Assembly: GCF_047675955.1 (NCBI RefSeq)
Contig: NC_132914.1
Location: forward strand, 40,573,521-40,637,520
Length of the DNA: 64,000 nt
Direction: 5' to 3'
Source: Chlorocebus sabaeus
Taxonomy: Eukaryota > Chordata > Mammalia > Primates > Cercopithecidae
Shown here piece by piece: positions 36,660 through 47,085 of this stretch (its first letter is position 1; each line of letters opens with the position of its first letter). The translations under genes were made by a program, and so were the position numbers. The notes below the pieces were generated by a model. It was not told the origin of the DNA and ran no database searches. It saw nothing but the letters and a program-made list of their open reading frames with translations.

Positions 36660-36840
36660 CTTACTATGTGTAGCTTGGAGCAAATATTTCACTTAGAACT
36701 TCAAATGTTGAATCTGTAAAGCAGGGAAAATGATAGGCTTAGGGAAATACTGAATAGGATAGTGCAATGCAGAGTCTGGCATAGCGTGCCCATACATGTG
36801 CTGACAGGTTCTCCATTTATTGAGCTTGACTGATTTTCTA
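36660..36840 (+). repeat. MIR SINE fragment
   Basis: Follows the MIR 3' half: 'gaatctgtaaagcagggaaa', 'atgataggcttagg', 'gatagtgcaatgcagagtct'. Confidence 0.6.
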
Positions 36841-36984
36841 ACGTAGGAAAATAAACGAAAATGTTCTAGACCAGAACATAAAGAAAAAGTTATAGATAAT
36901 GTACTTTGGGATCATCATCATTTGTATCATTGTAGTAAGGAAAAGGGTTTTAGAGTGAGGAGTGGGGAGAACAGGAAAGGGTAC

Positions 36985-37111
36985 TATTATTCCAACAAGC
37001 TTTGGACATATCTGCATTCAAATCCTGAACCTGCTTACTTATTTTCTGGGTGACTGTGTGTTAGTTACTGAGCCTCTCTCTGTTTCAGTTACCTCAAGTT
37101 TAATGGGATAA
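36985..37111 (+). repeat. MIR SINE, left piece, split by ERVL
   Basis: MIR 5' half and core ('gcattcaaatcctgaacctg', 'gggtgactgtgtgttagtta', 'gagcctctctctgtttcagt'). It breaks exactly at the provirus. Confidence 0.8.
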
Positions 37112-37403
37112 TGTATTAGTCAGGGTTCTCCAGAGAAACAGAACCAAAAGAACATATGTAGATACATAGGAAGGGATTTATTATGAGGGATTAGCTCACA
37201 TGATTATGGAAGCTGAGAAGTCACACAATATATTGTCTTTAAGCTGAAGGCCCTGGAAAGCTGGTGGTGTAGTTCCAGCCTATGTCCAAAGGCTTATGAC
37301 CTAGGAGAGCCAATGATGTATGTCTTGGTCCAAGTCTGAAGACCCAGAGAACCAAGTGTGCCAATATCTGAGATCAGAAGATGGATGAATCAGCTGAAGC
37401 ATA
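37112..37403 (-). repeat. Truncated 3' LTR (MLT2 type)
   Basis: Keeps only the 3' part of the LTR, ending (minus strand) in '...ccctgactaataca'. Compared with the 5' LTR it lacks roughly the first 230 bp, replaced at about 37,400-37,405 by a direct join to pol. Confidence 0.85.
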
Positions 37404-40019
37404 GTTGAATGGGGATGTGGTGAGAATTACTACACCTTCATCTTTCAAGTCCTTGACAATGGCCCTAATCTCTCCAATCCCTCCAGGGAGGCAGTAGTGC
37501 TTTTCATTTACTCTTTTCCTAGGTAGAGCAAATTCTTTAAATACTTTTTTTTGCTTTTGAGATGGAGTCTTGCTCTGTCACCCAGGCCGGAATGCAATGG
37601 CGCGACCTTGGCTCACTGCAACCTCTGCCTCCCGAGTTCAGGCAATTCTCCTGCCTCAGCCTCCTGAGTAGCTGGGATTACAGGAGCCTGCCACTACGCC
37701 TGGCTAATTTTTGTATTTTTAGTAGAGACAGGGTTTCACCATCTTAGTCAGGCTGGTCTTGAACTCCTGACCTCAGGTGATCTGCCCACCTTGCCCTCTC
37801 AAAGTGCTGGGATTACAGGTGTGAGTCACCACACCCGGCCAGGTAGAGCCACTTCTAATGGCTTCCACTAGATCTTCCCCATCAAAGCAGACCTCAATCC
37901 ACAGGTCAAAGAACCAATGTGAGGATTCTATCAACTGCTCAATACATCTACTTTATTTATGCATTCCTGAACTGGGAAAATAACCATGGGATGGGCTTGG
38001 GGACCACTGTCCCATTGTAAGATGGATCTGAGCTAAAACTCTATTGTTTAACTGGCCTCCATAAGCAACTACTCTGACTGAAGGGCCATAGTAATGTTTG
38101 GGTTCTCCTGGAATTTAAAAGCTGCATCCAGTAGTCTCCAAAAGATCTGGTTATTTCCTTTTCCCCAGTGCACAGTTATCTTGGTAAAAAGTTGTAGGTT
38201 CTTTTGGAGAAGGCTGGGAGAAAGATTAACGGATAAATTTTTGGTGGTGAACTAGATTCCTTCCTTGAGGGGACCCATGCTTCCTGTGATTCAAGGGGTT
38301 CTGGGGCTGTAAACTAGCTCAAGTCTGGAAATTGACTGCAGGGTTCTGACTATGTTTTTATGATTTGAATTAGAGTTTTGTTCATTTGACCTAGAACTTT
38401 TCTGCTTACACAGATAAAGTAATAACTTAGGAGCCACCTTACTCTATTTCACTTCAAATTAGATGATAGTTATCAAGGAAATGCCACAGGTCTGCACTAG
38501 TCAGATTATTCTAACTCCTTTGATTCTGCCATCCACTACCATAACTACATCCACCTTGTCCTTGGTGGTTGAATGCCACCACTTGGCCTTGTCCCCATAC
38601 AGGTTTTTCAATTAAGTAGATGCAGTTCCCACTGTAAGGTCTAGCCTACAGAGGAGAACAATCACAGAGCTCTTTAAGGAAGCTCACAAACTTATTTCTC
38701 AAAGTGGTTGGTGAAAGGTACATCTTTGGGACTGTCCCTCTGTGTGTGAGTAGTTCTTAGAGAGCAAATCTTGTCTAACACTGCAATCTCCCCAAGAATT
38801 CAATTTCTTCTTTACATTAAGGCAAGGGAGGTTGGATATTTCCAATTCACTCATGGTGGCCATTTTTTGATTCCTGTTTTGGCCGATCAGCTAGAGAGAG
38901 ACTTTTCTAACATCCTCAAGCTGCAACATTAAATGTAGACTCTCTGCTTGGTGAGCTCATGTGAATTAATTCAATCTGATCCAAATTTATACTCCTTCTG
39001 CCATTATCCCACCCCTTAACATCCATTCCCATGTATGTTCCCTGGATTTCTGCTTCTATAAATTAGAAAGCTTGAGCAGTTCTTCTGGAGTAGCACACCT
39101 CTTATGGGTCACACTTTGTACTTTACCTAAAAGCCCCTAAAGGGGACTGCTGGGACTTGAGTCTAGTTATAGTTCTAGAAGCAAAGAAGGCTGGTGGAGG
39201 TAAGTCCTGAGAGAATAAGTATTAAATTGAATGCCTCAGTGGAGGCCATTAACATCTCCACTGGCAAAATGCAGAGATAATCCCCTCAGATAGAGGTGCA
39301 AAAGCTCATATCACTGTGGTGAAGGGGCCACTTTTGCTGGTAGTAAGACTTCTTCCTCTGGTGAAAAAGACTTATCAGAATTTAGGACCTCAATGTCCCC
39401 AGATTCATCAGGGTCTTTCCACATGTCCCCATCCCAATGTAGAGAATCCCATTCTTTTCCAATCAATGACCTCACTTTAACAGTAGATACCCTGTGAGGC
39501 TAGGAGTTCAATTTGCATTGTAATTCAGCTAATTTTAGAATGAGGTTCTGCATTTGATTTTCAGCAATTTTAGCCCTGTGGCTTACAGGAAACAAGGCTC
39601 TCTCTCAGGGCACAACTAGAAGTTCTTGGGTTATTTATGCAGTGCTTGAGCTGGAAATTCAAGTTCCTGAGCTTATCCTTTTCTTTCATTACTTTGTCCA
39701 GTGAAATTAGGAACAACTCACTACTGTTATTATATTCTTTAGTTTTCTAAAAATGTTCAAAAGTGTCATATACAGAGTCACTTAGTCCCTTGCTTCTTAT
39801 AAGTGGTTGATAAGGAGTATCGAATGCTGATATTTTATGTATCTATATAAAGAGTTAATGCCAAGGACTATCAGAGCTCTCTTTACTATAAGTAATAACC
39901 TCGTTTACAAGATATCAAATGTAGTCAGATTGGAGAGACAATTCTAGAAATCCTAGAACTAATTTAAAAACTCATCCTTAAAATTTTGTTCTTCTAAAAC
40001 TATTCTAAATACCAAAATC
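37404..40019 (-). pseudogene. ERVL gag-pol remnant, reverse transcriptase onward deleted
   Basis: Minus-strand text corresponds to the ERVL region leading up to pol: near 38,370 'aacaaaactctaattcaaat', near 38,080 'atggcccttcagtcagagta', then the protease-to-RT boundary and the first RT residues (an IxAIVKDLKDEGVV-like stretch, about 37,440-37,490). Reading then jumps into LTR sequence, so the RT core, RNase H and integrase are missing. Frameshifts and stops leave no long frame. In an intact element these genes make the capsid and replication enzymes. Confidence 0.8.
37545..37840 (-). mobile_element. AluS-type element inside ERVL
   Basis: Complete Alu on the minus strand. The flanks aggtagagcaaattct (37,521) and aggtagagccacttct (37,841) form an imperfect 16-bp target duplication. 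It inserted after the provirus. Confidence 0.92.
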
Positions 40020-40522
40020 TAGACTAGTCAGGGTTCTCCAGAAAAACAGAACCAATAGGGTATATATATATATGTAGAGATATATAGAAAGAGACTTTTT
40101 AATAAGGGATTGGCTGAGAAGTCCCACAATCTACCACCTGCAAGTTGAGGCCCAGGAAAGTTGGTGGCATAGTTGCAGTTCAACTCTGAAAGCCTCAGAA
40201 CCACAGGGGTCATTGGTATAGGTTCTGGTCTGAGTTAAAGGCCGAAACCAAGAGCACTGACATCTGAGGGCAGGAGAAGATGGATTGTCTTCTTCAAGAA
40301 GAGAAAGCAAATTTACCCTTCCTCTGTCTTTTTGTTCTATTTGGGTCTTCAGTGGATTAGATAATTCCTACACATGTTGGTGAGGGTGATATTCTCTGCT
40401 AAGTCTACTGATTCAAATCTTTTCCAGAAACACCCACACAGACACACCCAGTGATAACATTTTACCAGCTATCTGGGCATCCCTTAGCCCAGTCAAGTTG
40501 GCACATAAAATTATCTATCACA
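40020..40522 (-). repeat. 5' LTR (MLT2 type) of the ERVL provirus
   Basis: Minus strand starts TGTGATAGATAATTTTATG, shows the 'ggtgtgtctgtg' segment and ends 'gagaaccctgactag'. About 503 bp, the usual MLT2 size. A (TA)n-like stretch lies at 40,062-40,072. Confidence 0.9.
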
Positions 40523-40527
40523 GATAA

Positions 40528-40610
40528 TAATATTGACGTTGTAAGATTGTTGAATAAATCTGAAGACTTATGTAAGGAATTTAGCACAGTAGATGGCAAC
40601 AATTATTATT
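40528..40610 (+). repeat. MIR SINE, right piece
   Basis: Continues the MIR split by the ERVL: 'ttgtaagattgttgaataaa' then 'tttagcacagtagatggca'. Confidence 0.75.
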
Positions 40611-40653
40611 ATTTTTATTAATAAGAATCCCTTGGAAATGTTACTAAGCTAAA

Positions 40654-40673
40654 TATATATCTATTTAATTACT

Positions 40674-40712
<39 letters not shown>

Positions 40713-40999
40713 TATTTTTTTGAGATGTAATCTCTCTGTCACCCAGGCTGGGGTGAAGTGGTGTGATCTTGGCTCACTGCAACCTCTGCCTCCCAGGTTC
40801 CAGTGATTCTCCAGTATCAGTCTCCTATGTAGCTGGGACTACAGGCCCACACCACCACACCCAGCTAATTTTTGTATTTTTAGTAGAGATGGGGTTTCAC
40901 CATGTTGGTCAGACTGGTCTGAACTCCTGACGTCAAGTGATCCACCTGCCTCAGCCTCCGAAGTGCTGGGATTACAGGCGTGAGCCACCGCGCCCAGCC
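40654..40999 (-). mobile_element. AluS-type element with long (ATTT)n tail
   Basis: Full-length minus-strand Alu. A perfect 12-bp target duplication, tactaagctaaa, lies at 40,642-40,653 and 41,000-41,011. The tail on the plus-strand left side has become an (ATTT)n microsatellite. Confidence 0.95.
40674..40713. repeat. (ATTT)n microsatellite
   Basis: About ten units in the Alu tail; probably length-polymorphic. Confidence 0.92.
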
Positions 41000-41011
41000 T
41001 ACTAAGCTAAA

Positions 41012-42419
41012 CATTTATGTTACCATTGGCCTTTTAAATCATGCCTTTCGTGAGATAATGGTATAATGACAAACGAAGTCAGAGAATTGTAGGGGAATTT
41101 GAGAAGTTCTTCCCCAATAAAAATTTTCAAAAAAATTATTTCCTTTTTTAAAGAAAAGTAACTATTTGGACAATCCCAATCCCTGAGTGGAATGACTATC
41201 CACTTGCGTATGCAGGCAAAGTCATACATAGACTTAATGTTGCACCTGTAGGTAGAAAAACCAACAGTTTTATATTTATGATTTTATGGGCTTTCTTTGT
41301 ACAATTTCAAGGCATCTCCTCAATGATAGAAAATGTATGTTTTGAACCATTACTCATTCATCTGTTCATAGTTTAAACTCAGAAAAGGGCTATTTTCCTG
41401 TGTCAGCATTCTGTTCCTTCTCATATGTGCCTTGCTTATCCACAGAAAAAGATAGAAAATCCTCTATGGAAAGGTTTTGTGAAAGCAACAGCATCAACAT
41501 TCTTTTATCTGTGATGACAGAAAGATAATCCACATGTGAAAGCACTTGGTGCTTTAGCTTATTCTGAATGACAGAAGCATAATAGAATCTCCTAAGCATT
41601 AACATTCTACAATAACACAGCATTGTCATCCTTTGTCTGATCCTGGCTCATGCAAATCTCTCTCAGTGTTTCAAATTCCTAACAAAAACTAGAGAAATGC
41701 ACCTCAAAGCTATTATGTGGAAATGGATTAGGTACAGATCTAAATCTTTAAACAAACCCTTAATGAGATAAAAGTCATATTTATATACTTCTTAAGGGAT
41801 GTTTACAGGCAAGATGAAAACGCAGAATCTAGGTCTCACAAGAAATTTGCATGCCTAAATCCTGTATATATTTTGTTTCTTAAAGTATTAACCTTTTCTC
41901 TCCTTTCTCCACATTTGATAGGTTGGGTTCTTAATCCTGTTTTGCAAACTGTCTTAAGAATATTGAGAGAAATATTCTATGTTCATTTGAATTTAGAATT
42001 AAGGACAATTTGTAATCTTCCACTGTCTCCTGACTTTTAGTTTAAAAAAGCAAAAGCGATTATCTTTTGTAATGATTAAGGTATGGTGAGCCTTCAGAAA
42101 TTTTTGAAGTAGGAGAAGCTTTTCTGCCACTTCTTCTCATATCTGTTTCAGATCTCTTTCGGTGCTCACTTTCCAGGAGCTGAAGACTTTTGTATCACTC
42201 CTGGTTGTCCTGAACTACTTATTATTGTCTTATGCACTAAATCTAGACCTTCCTTTCCCAGCATTACTCTTGTCTCCAAAGTTATCTGTCTTTTGTTGAA
42301 CCCATCAAACCTTAACCGTCTTGTTTCTCATTCTCTTGGCTTTCTGCTCCTAACCAGCCAGTGCTTAGGCAGTTAGCATGGTAGGACTAGAAAAAGCCTT
42401 GAGTCAAAGTTCTGGTCAA
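41012..42419. other. Unique sequence, no gene seen
   Basis: No repeat family recognised. Minus-strand frames of 69 and 79 codons (41,020-41,229; 41,390-41,629) lack known motifs. Confidence 0.5.
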
Positions 42420-42620
42420 TACCTGTGGTGTGCCCTTCTGTGCTGGGCACTATTCTAAATGCCTAGTGTGTGGTAACATGTTCATCCTCAAAAGCAGTCC
42501 TATGAAAGCAGGCACCATGGGGTTAAATCACTTGTCTAAAGTTACACAGCTAGCAAGTGGGAGAACCAGGATTCCAGTCCATGGGCTTTGGGTCTAGATT
42601 CTATATATTTTGTCACTATG
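42420..42620 (-). repeat. MIR SINE
   Basis: Clear reverse MIR core: 'ctgggcactattctaaatgc', then 'aagttacacagctagcaagt' and 'ggagaaccaggattccag'. Confidence 0.85.
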
Positions 42621-42624
42621 CTAT

Positions 42625-42730
42625 CATAGTGACAATAATTAACCCTGTGGTCTTCTCTTGACCTCAGTTTCTTCTTATATCAAATGAGAGGGTTTAGACA
42701 ATAACAAAGATCACCTTCCACTTTAAAACT
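42625..42730 (+). repeat. MIR-type SINE 3' fragment
   Basis: 'gacctcagtttcttctta' followed by 'aaatgagagggtttagaca' is the 3' section of MIR-family SINEs, in opposite orientation to the neighbour. Confidence 0.65.
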
Positions 42731-43399
42731 GTATCTAGTTCTAAAGGAAAACTCTAATTGAATTGCCTAAGTTACATCTAAGGCTAGACCCACAAGTGCT
42801 TTGTGACTGGAGATAGAGGGCACCAGATAAAATTCCATTTGCTAACATCAAATACTGGTGACGGTTTTCTCTTGTATTATTGGAGGGTGTGCAATTGATG
42901 ACTGAAGCCTCAGTGAATAAGTAATTATCTACACTACTACTATAATTTAACATGGTATCTCAGAATTTTATTTCTCTGCATATGAAGAATATGCAGATAT
43001 TCTCTGCAGTCATAGTGGCTTGCACAAAACAGAAATGTATTTCTCCTATATAAAAGAAGTCATGGGATAGGTGCTCCAGAAGCTGTGGTAACTTAATGAT
43101 CCAGATTCTTTCTAGATTTCCACTGTATCATTTTAGCTCATGGCTGCCCTTCTTGAGATCAGTTCTTGATGTACTGTGTCTGTTTTCCAAAAATAAGGAA
43201 GGAGGAGGGAGCAAAGACAAAAACCTCCCTCTGTATAGTTAGCTGTCTTCAAACAGCATTTACTGAAGACCCCTCAAGCACTTCCACTCAACACTTCTAC
43301 CTATGAATCTTTGGTCAGATAGCTTGGCCAATCTTAACACTGAAGTAACCTGGGACATGTTCTCTCTTAGCTGGATGCTTTTCAGTCCTGAATAAAATC
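42731..43399. other. No gene seen
   Basis: Unique-looking AT-rich sequence. A 119-codon minus frame starts at its right side (43,315-43,674) and runs into L2 sequence; no known domain. Confidence 0.45.
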
Positions 43400-44848
43400 A
43401 TCATTCTATGCAGAAGGGGAGAGTAAATATTGGGTGGCAAAAGGGAGTATGGGTAACCAGTTATGAGATAGTTACAGAAATCCACATAAGAAATAATAAC
43501 AGTGCCATGGGCCAGGAACATTTGTAAGGTATTTAAGATAGATTCAATACGACACAGTGATTGACAGGATGTGAATGATGAGAAAGATTGGGGAGTCAAT
43601 AAGTAAATTGAAGTGACAAATTGGAGGGTGGTACCATTCTCAAATAAACAACAACATGAGGAAAAACTGAACACATGGAGAAAATGATTTAACAGCTTCC
43701 ACTTTTGTTAAAATTCAGGTATGTGTAGAAGAATCAAGAGAAAATTCCAAGAGGCAATTTCTGGATATTCAGGACTTGAGTTCAGTCAATTGATCTGGGC
43801 TAGAAGTATGTAGATGCGTGAGCAGCTGGTATTATAGATAGTAACTGAAATAATTGGAATTGGTAAGTTTACCTGGGAAGAAAGACTAGTACTCTGCTAC
43901 TGAGAAACAGCTACTTTTAAAGGTGGGGAAAGAAAGAAGAACTAAGTAGTAAACAGAAAGACAGGAGGAAAGCCAGGAGAGCTTGGGATAATTCAAGCCA
44001 AACTAAGAGTTTCAAGGAAAGAGGAATGGTTAATACCGTTAAGTGACACTGAGGAGACAAGTCGAAGAGAACTAAAACGATATGACTTGGTGCCAGTGAA
44101 GTTCTCAATGGCCTTGAAGAGAGCAGTTCTGTGAACTGTTAGTGAAAAACAAGAAAACAGTGAGATTAAAAGTATATAAAGAGGCTGGTCACAGTGGCTT
44201 ATGCCTGTAATCCCAGCACTTTGGGAGGCCAAGGAGGGCAGATCACTTGAGGTCAGGAGTTTGAGACCAGCCTGGCCAACATGGTAAAATCCTGTCTCTG
44301 CTAAAAATACAGAAATTAGCTGGGTTGGTGGTACGCACCTGTGATCTCAGCTGCTTGGGAGGCTGAAGAATGAGAATCGTTTCAACTCAGGAGGCAGAGG
44401 TTTCAGTGAGCTGAGATTGTGCCACTGCACTCCAGCCTGGGTGACAGAGCAAGACTCTCAAAAAAAAAAAAAAAGTGTGGAAAAGTTAAGGAAATTGAGA
44501 CAGTATGTGCAGATTACTTTTTCATAAAGTTTGTAGTGAAAAGGAGAAAGAAAGGAGGACACAGAAGCAAAGGAGGAGACGGTCAATACAGCAACGTTCT
44601 CCAGGGCTATTGCACAGTTCTACTGATGACTTTTAGACAGAAGAAATGACATCTAAGTCATTGCAATAGGAGGGAAGGAAAAGACTTAGAAGCAGTTCCA
44701 GTTATTTGTAAATAATAGGAATTTAAGGAAGTTCCCATACAATGGTATTATTTCCTCTGTGAAGTAGCAGTCAAGCTCATCTGCTGAGAGAAAGGAGAGG
44801 TTTAAGAAGCGTGGAGCAGTTCGAAAGGACTCTAGAGAAGGTGTGGGA
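43400..44848 (-). repeat. Long L2 LINE fragment with AluS inside
   Basis: Reverse L2 text continues on both sides of the Alu: left 'gacacagtgattgacaggatg' style segments near 43,550 and 'ggagagcttgggat'-like near 43,975; right GA-rich L2 sequence to about 44,840. L2 ORF2 is destroyed. Confidence 0.65.
44183..44474 (+). mobile_element. AluS/AluJ-type element
   Basis: Full-length two-arm Alu on the plus strand, moderately diverged, ending in a 14-base A tail. Confidence 0.92.
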
Positions 44849-44913
44849 ATACTGACCCACAAAGCACAGGGGGTGCTGGGAACAGTTAACAAGCAAGGAG
44901 TGAGATCACAGAG
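44849..44913 (+). repeat. 65-bp direct repeat, copy 1
   Basis: Matches 45,843-45,907 at 63 of 65 bases without gaps; the flanks on both sides differ at once. It is not part of an Alu, L1 or LTR that I recognise. Confidence 0.97.
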
Positions 44914-44949
44914 CTCAAGACCCCAGTAAATCACTGCAGACTTCTCCTT

Positions 44950-45355
44950 TTCCTCCTTCTGCCTTTTAACATTTGCAAGCTTTCATATTTCTTGTCAACT
45001 TATTCCTAGGTATTTTATATTTTTATTTCTATCGGGAGGTTTCTTTTTTATAATATTTTCGAACTAGTTATTGCCAATATAAATAAATCTATTTCAAATT
45101 TCTGTATTAATTCCTGGCCATCATGCTGAAATCTGGTATTGATTCTAGTCATTTTCCGGTTTGTTATCTTGGTTGTTCAGATAAAAAATACTTCTGCAAA
45201 TAATGACTATTTCATCTGTCCTTTCTAAAGCATTTTTCCCATTCTTTTCCTCTTTTATTCGGTGATTATGACTTCCCAATAATGATGAACAACAATAGCT
45301 ACAGAAATCTGTTTCTGACATTAATGGGGATGCTGCTGGTTCTTTGCCAGTTATT
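44950..45355 (-). mobile_element. Old L1 (L1M) ORF2 fragment, part 1
   Basis: Reverse L1 RT sequence: 'caacttattcctaggtattt', then 'cttcccaataatgatgaac' and 'acattaatggggatgctgct'. It stops where L2-like sequence begins. Confidence 0.75.
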
Positions 45356-45842
45356 AACATGTATTTATTCCATAAATATTTATTGAGCACCTATCATATG
45401 TAGTTATTGTGTTAAGGTACTGGTTCTATCTACTGTGGTGAAATAATTTGACACCATTTCTGACCTAATATAAATTCTAATGGAGAGGTAAAGATTTTAA
45501 AAGTTTACAAAGATATGACCTCATAATTGTAACTTGTGACAAGACTTATGAATGGGGAAAAAGGGTGCTATGAGTGAAAAAAATGCAAGTTCTAAGTTAA
45601 ATCAGAGGGCCAAATAATTTTCCTCTGAAAAAGTAACATTTAAGATATAAAGGTGAGTCAGAATCGTTGAAAAATCAGGTAAAGGTGTCAGGGTAGGATG
45701 AATAAAGGGAGTGAGTGGGGTGTTAATTAATGAAAAACATGAAATGAGATTACAGATTGAGATTATTTTGTACAATGCAAAGGATATTGAGTATACACTA
45801 AGTGCTTATATTAAAAGTTAACTCAGAATATAATTTTCGATG
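45356..45842 (-). repeat. L2 LINE 3' end lying between two L1M parts
   Basis: Reverse L2 3' end: 'aaatatttattgagcaccta', later 'aaagtaacatttaagatat' and 'gtgtcagggtagg'. Its right edge is also the left edge of copy 2 of the 65-bp repeat. Confidence 0.7.
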
Positions 45843-45907
45843 ATACTGACCCACAAAGCACAGGGGCTGCTGGGAACAGTTAACAGGCAAGGAGTGAGAT
45901 CACAGAG
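45843..45907 (+). repeat. 65-bp direct repeat, copy 2
   Basis: Same orientation as copy 1, 994 bp downstream. The two differences are g/c at the fourth base before 'gctggg' and a/g in 'taac[a/g]gcaagg'. It sits exactly between L2-like sequence and L1M part 2. Confidence 0.97.
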
Positions 45908-46545
45908 TCTTTCATATAAAAATCAACTTTTATGCTTAGTTTACTAAGTTGAGCTTTTAAAATTATGAAAAAAATTAAAATTATATTAATAGGCCCTACA
46001 GTTATATATTGAAATGATCATATGGATTTTCTTCTTTTACTTATCTGTATGACAAACTGTGTAAACAAGTTTTCTAATATTCAACTATCCTTTCATTCCA
46101 AAAATAAATCTTAATTGACTGTGATATGTGTTTTAAATATGTTTATATTTAATTGTCTTATAACCTCTTAGGAATTTTGTAAATACATTAATACATTTTA
46201 AGAGGTTTTTTGGGGTTTTTTTGCTTGTTTTATTTGGTGTGATTGTCAGACATGTTATTACTAAAGTTATGCTAACTTGATAAAACCAACTAGAATTTTT
46301 TCATTAAAAAACATTTGGAAACAGCATCACCCTTATAAAAAATTTTCAAATAGCATTCCATAAAACCATTTGAGCTTTGGGATTTTGGTGGCATGCATTT
46401 CTTTGACAATTTTGTCAATTATTTCTGGTTATGCCCATTAAGGTTTTGTGCTTATTTTGAGTCACTTCTGGTAATTCATGTTATCCTAGTTTAGGTTACC
46501 ATCAGTTTTCCACTGGATTGTTTACAATGGATTTCTAACTGGTCT
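45908..46545 (-). mobile_element. Old L1 (L1M) ORF2 fragment, part 2
   Basis: Reverse L1 RT: 'tattgaaatgatcatatgga', 'caactatcctttcattccaa', then 'gcatttctttgacaattttg'. It is roughly the continuation expected after part 1. Confidence 0.75.
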
Positions 46546-46554
46546 CACTTAATT

Positions 46555-47085
46555 CCAAGTCAATTTTTTTCCTTGTACTGTCAGCATGATCTCTCCAAAT
46601 TTTTAATTCTAATCAACTTCTCTGAAAACCCTTCAACAACTTTGCATTAGTCTCAAGATAAAGTACAAAACTCCTTACACAACATATGAGCCATGAGTGT
46701 CTTTATCATTCCTAAAACTACATTACTTACCTTTCTGTCATTTTATTTCAATGCCCAGAATGTTAGATTCACTCTTCCCCTGCATCTGCCTCCATTATTT
46801 CCTGTAACTAAAATTTCCTTGTTCCTGTTTCCTAAACTCTGGATAACTCTCCTTGTTCTTCAACTGTCTGCTCAGATGTAATTTTCTCCTGGAAGCTTGT
46901 CCTAACTCCAAATATGTGTGCTACGGAGACATGTACCTATGGGAGGACTGTGAGAAATTATTCAGTCCCTTCTTCACTTGTCTGTCTCACTCGAAGGGCT
47001 ATATGCAAATAGAGAGACCATGCATTTCTTTATTTGTTTTTATATTCAGTAAGTACTCATTAAGTATTTACTTATTATGGAATAA
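46555..47085 (+). repeat. L2 LINE 3' part
   Basis: Typical L2 order: 'gataaagtacaaaactcctt', 'tgtctgctcagatgtaattt', 'cctggaagcttgtcctaact', then the 'taagtactcattaagtattt' 3' end. Open frames of 62 and 85 codons here are L2 remnants. Confidence 0.85.

Larger units (their letters stand above)
37112..40522 (-). mobile_element. ERVL (class III) provirus with MLT2-type LTRs, internally deleted
   Basis: On the minus strand: a full 5' LTR (40,020-40,522), about 2.3 kb of ERVL gag-pol sequence once an AluS is removed, then a truncated 3' LTR (37,112-37,403). It is flanked by a perfect 5-bp target duplication gataa (37,107-37,111 and 40,523-40,527), as expected for ERVL integration. The host MIR continues on both sides. 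The element is far shorter than an intact ERVL because most of pol is gone. Confidence 0.9.

Noticed and set aside
41390..41640. Possible DNA transposon with repeated 'agcattaacattct' wording
   Set aside because: The repeated phrases are short and not arranged as terminal inverted repeats.
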